Positions 63,470 to 64,000 of a stretch of DNA of 64,000 bases are shown in pieces. The notes below the pieces were generated by a model. That model saw only the letters and a program-made list of their open reading frames with translations, had not been told where the DNA came from and ran no database searches. Both the position numbers and the translations under genes were made by a program. Positions within the stretch are counted from its first letter, which is position 1. Each line of letters opens with the position of its first letter. The stretch comes from Nocardioides plantarum (GTDB lineage: Bacteria; Actinomycetota; Actinomycetes; Propionibacteriales; Nocardioidaceae), in the NCBI RefSeq assembly GCF_006346395.1, contig NZ_VDMS01000004.1, forward strand, positions 310,001-374,000, written 5' to 3'.

Positions 63470-64000
63470 TCACACCGTCACCAGCGGTGTCAGCGTCGCC
63501 AACGTGGCGTCGCCGATGCCGTCGACCTCGAGCAGCTCGGTGACCGCGCTGAACCCTCCGTGCTCGTCGCGCCACCGCACGATGGCGGCTGCGGTCACCG
63601 GCCCGATCTCGGGCAGGCCCTCGAGCTGGGCCTGGTCGGCGAGGTTGAGGTCGACCAGCGCGGCGGGCGCTCCACCACCACCACCACCGCCCGCGCCGCT
63701 GGTGGCGACCGGGGATGGCGGCGCGGCAGCCCCCTCGACCCCGACGAGGATCTGCTCCCCGTCGACCAGGGGCCGGGCCAGGTTGAGCGTGGTCAGGTCG
63801 ACCGAGCCACGGGCTCCCCCGGCCTTCTTCAGCGCGTCGACCACCCGCGAGCCGGCATCGAGGACGACGATGCCGGGCCGACGCACACGGCCGGCCACGT
63901 CGACGGTGACCGTGGCCGCAGCGGCACCCCCGGCCGCACCCGCGCTGGTGCTCCCCTCGGCCGGGGCCGACGACGCGGGCGCGGCGCCGACCGGGACGAG
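63470..64000 (-). CDS. comEA: ComEA DNA receptor (C-terminal part; runs off the right edge)
   Basis: The 3' part of comEA (176 codons visible). An Ala/Ser/Pro-rich linker precedes an SLBB-type domain (VTVDVAGRVRRPGIVVLDAG..VVDALKKAGG) and, after a Gly-run, a helix-hairpin-helix pair (VDLNLADQAQLEGLPEIGPVTAAAIVRWRDEHGGF; LLEVDGIGDATLATL). The HhH binds double-stranded DNA at the cell surface and passes it to ComEC. The N-terminal membrane anchor lies outside the window. Confidence 0.93.
   Translation of the reverse strand, partial: LVPVGAAPASSAPAEGSTSAGAAGGAAAATVTVDVAGRVRRPGIVVLDAGSRVVDALKKAGGARGSVDLTTLNLARPLVDGEQILVGVEGAAAPPSPVATSGAGGGGGGGAPAALVDLNLADQAQLEGLPEIGPVTAAAIVRWRDEHGGFSAVTELLEVDGIGDATLATLTPLVTV

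Noticed and set aside
60823..63543. Long plus-strand frame opposite comEC
   Set aside because: Low-complexity His/Gly/Arg composition; comEC on the other strand has intact motifs and synteny.

Overview
The window is very GC-rich, uses GTG and TTG starts freely, and carries actinobacterial marker genes: leuA with a leucine leader peptide, recO, era, a tmsAB-like 10-methyl fatty-acid pair, an IdeR/DtxR-type iron box and a CIRCE/HrcA heat-shock unit. Gene content and order (comEA-comEC-holA, rpsT, lepA, hemW, hrcA-dnaJ-rsmE, phoH-ybeY-CBS protein, era, leuA, recO) suggest a chromosomal segment from Nocardioides or a close relative (Nocardioidaceae). That is inference from content; no rRNA or tRNA gene is present to confirm it.

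Layout. 1-3060: the start of recO, an alpha/beta hydrolase and leuA on the minus strand, with leuA preceded by a 16-residue leader peptide containing three consecutive CTT Leu codons. 3140-12500: an accessory stretch with a secreted lipoprotein, a 1533-aa DUF11-repeat surface protein, two tandem septum-formation-family lipoproteins, a five-copy 68-bp repeat array, and an SOS-box-controlled DUF222/HNH (13E12-type) gene. 12500-22050: a housekeeping block on the minus strand (era, siderophore-interacting protein, tmsB-tmsA, a zinc-less cytidine-deaminase-like protein, SppA, CBS hemolysin-like protein, ybeY, phoH). 22160-25430: small genes, then a sigma factor with two related Gmad2 proteins. 25460-32840: rsmE-dnaJ-hrcA with CIRCE, an iron-box-controlled DUF2470 protein, an MBL-fold hydrolase, DUF3097 and hemW.

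33113-47730 is an exopolysaccharide region. It has an initiating sugar-phosphate transferase, three GT4 glycosyltransferases, a Wzz-type protein whose kinase-like domain has lost its nucleotide-binding motifs, an O-antigen polymerase/ligase, a polysaccharide deacetylase, and a 945-aa protein joining a kinase-like domain to a Wzx-type flippase. Next to these lie a lipoprotein, a coiled-coil acidic protein and a CelD/BcsL-type acetyltransferase. Together they look like a Wzx/Wzy-type surface glycan pathway with unusual components.

47732-64000 returns to housekeeping and metabolic genes: cupin oxygenase, Tat-type dioxygenase-like lipoprotein, FadD acyl-CoA synthetase, MOSC protein, APH-type kinases, lepA, a membrane-anchored glutamate-synthase-like flavoprotein, rpsT, holA, comEC and comEA.

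Two features recur across the window. At least twelve genes have a TAnnnT box 6-8 nt before the start codon and no Shine-Dalgarno sequence, as expected for leaderless mRNAs. Intergenic palindromic repeats are common: three loci carry the same pair of hairpins at exactly 43 bp centre-to-centre, and there are two unrelated tandem arrays. I see no CRISPR array, complete insertion sequence, prophage or tRNA.
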